A stretch of 64,000 bases of DNA from Clostridium sp. 'deep sea'. GTDB taxonomy: Bacteria > Bacillota > UBA994 > PWPR01. Of the stretch, positions 63,958 to 64,000 are shown in pieces. The stretch covers positions 1,488,001 through 1,552,000 of the forward strand of contig NZ_CP063353.1 in assembly GCF_014931565.1 (NCBI RefSeq). Reading direction: 5' to 3'. Position 1 is the first letter of the stretch; each line of letters opens with the position of its first letter. The notes beneath the pieces were generated by a model. The model had not been told where the DNA came from. It searched no databases and saw only the letters and a program-made list of their open reading frames with translations. A program made the translations under genes and the position numbers.

Positions 63958-64000
63958 CATAAGTACATTATTAGTCATACAGTTCAGTTATGCTTAAATA

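Overview
The window looks like a piece of chromosome from an AT-rich, endospore-forming, Gram-positive anaerobe (Bacillota, Clostridia-like). The signs are strong AGGAGG-type ribosome binding sites with many GTG/TTG starts, AddAB in place of RecBCD, a T-box leader, spore-coat genes (CotE, CotH, YheC/YheD ATP-grasp proteins), DUF1540 and CAP/YkwD proteins. Many peptide-handling genes (M81, two M20 amidohydrolases, S9, S41-like, M55 DppA, a broken C69 dipeptidase, paired MFS carriers) suggest a proteolytic lifestyle. A Proteinivorax/Anaerobranca-like host is only a guess. There is no rRNA, tRNA, CRISPR array or prophage.

Layout. 1-2.1 kb: a partial GNAT gene and an M81 metallopeptidase. 2.1-3.0 kb: strings of short hairpins, a 221-bp tandem repeat and a 46-aa membrane protein gene. 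3.1-10.6 kb: addB-addA and an AEC carrier. 10.6-12.0 kb: a repeat island with an IS200-type transposase. 12.1-16.1 kb: Na/Pi cotransporter, polysaccharide deacetylase, DUF1540 and PAP2 genes. 16.3-22.6 kb: a tight minus-strand operon (ROK kinase, nagA, broken C69 dipeptidase, cutC, response regulator, histidine kinase). 22.9-28.9 kb: S41-like protein, a DUF3048/HTH/deoxyinosine glycosylase/CAP operon, and a hydrolase. 29.2-35.0 kb: a two-component system divergent from a VTC/DUF4956/CotH operon. 35.1-39.7 kb: CotE, T-box-controlled asnA, and a GNAT/phosphoesterase/PHP operon. 39.9-44.6 kb: three tandem MATE exporters. 44.9-55.2 kb: peptide metabolism (M20, S9, M20 with two MFS carriers, DppA) with repeats and a frameshifted NUDIX gene. 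55.8-57.5 kb: an orphan 55-aa gene and a two-domain NlpC/P60 hydrolase. 57.7-62.5 kb: three YheC/YheD genes with a GNAT gene and a truncated COOH-NH2 ligase gene. 62.8-63.7 kb: an SDR epimerase.

The most unusual signal is not coding. Two families of dispersed hairpins keep constant loops or flanks while their stem sequences change. Family I has the form S-CACAGAGG-S'-CTAC. It forms two arrays of four roughly 140-bp units (10.6-11.1 kb and 48.3-48.8 kb) plus two solo copies. Family II has the form GGG-S-loop-S'-CGG. It forms strings near 2.1-2.8, 11.2 and 24.4-24.6 kb, with one compensatory stem change between copies and one member with a perfect 27-bp stem. An IS200-type transposase lies beside arrays of both families.

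Several genes show damage or unusual starts: a C69 dipeptidase cut off from its catalytic Cys, a one-base frameshift inside a NUDIX box, a MATE gene with AUA at the normal ATG position, an NlpC/P60 domain without Cys or His, an S41-like protein without the expected Ser, and a COOH-NH2 ligase missing its N-terminal part. All assignments come from reading motifs by eye; no database search was run.
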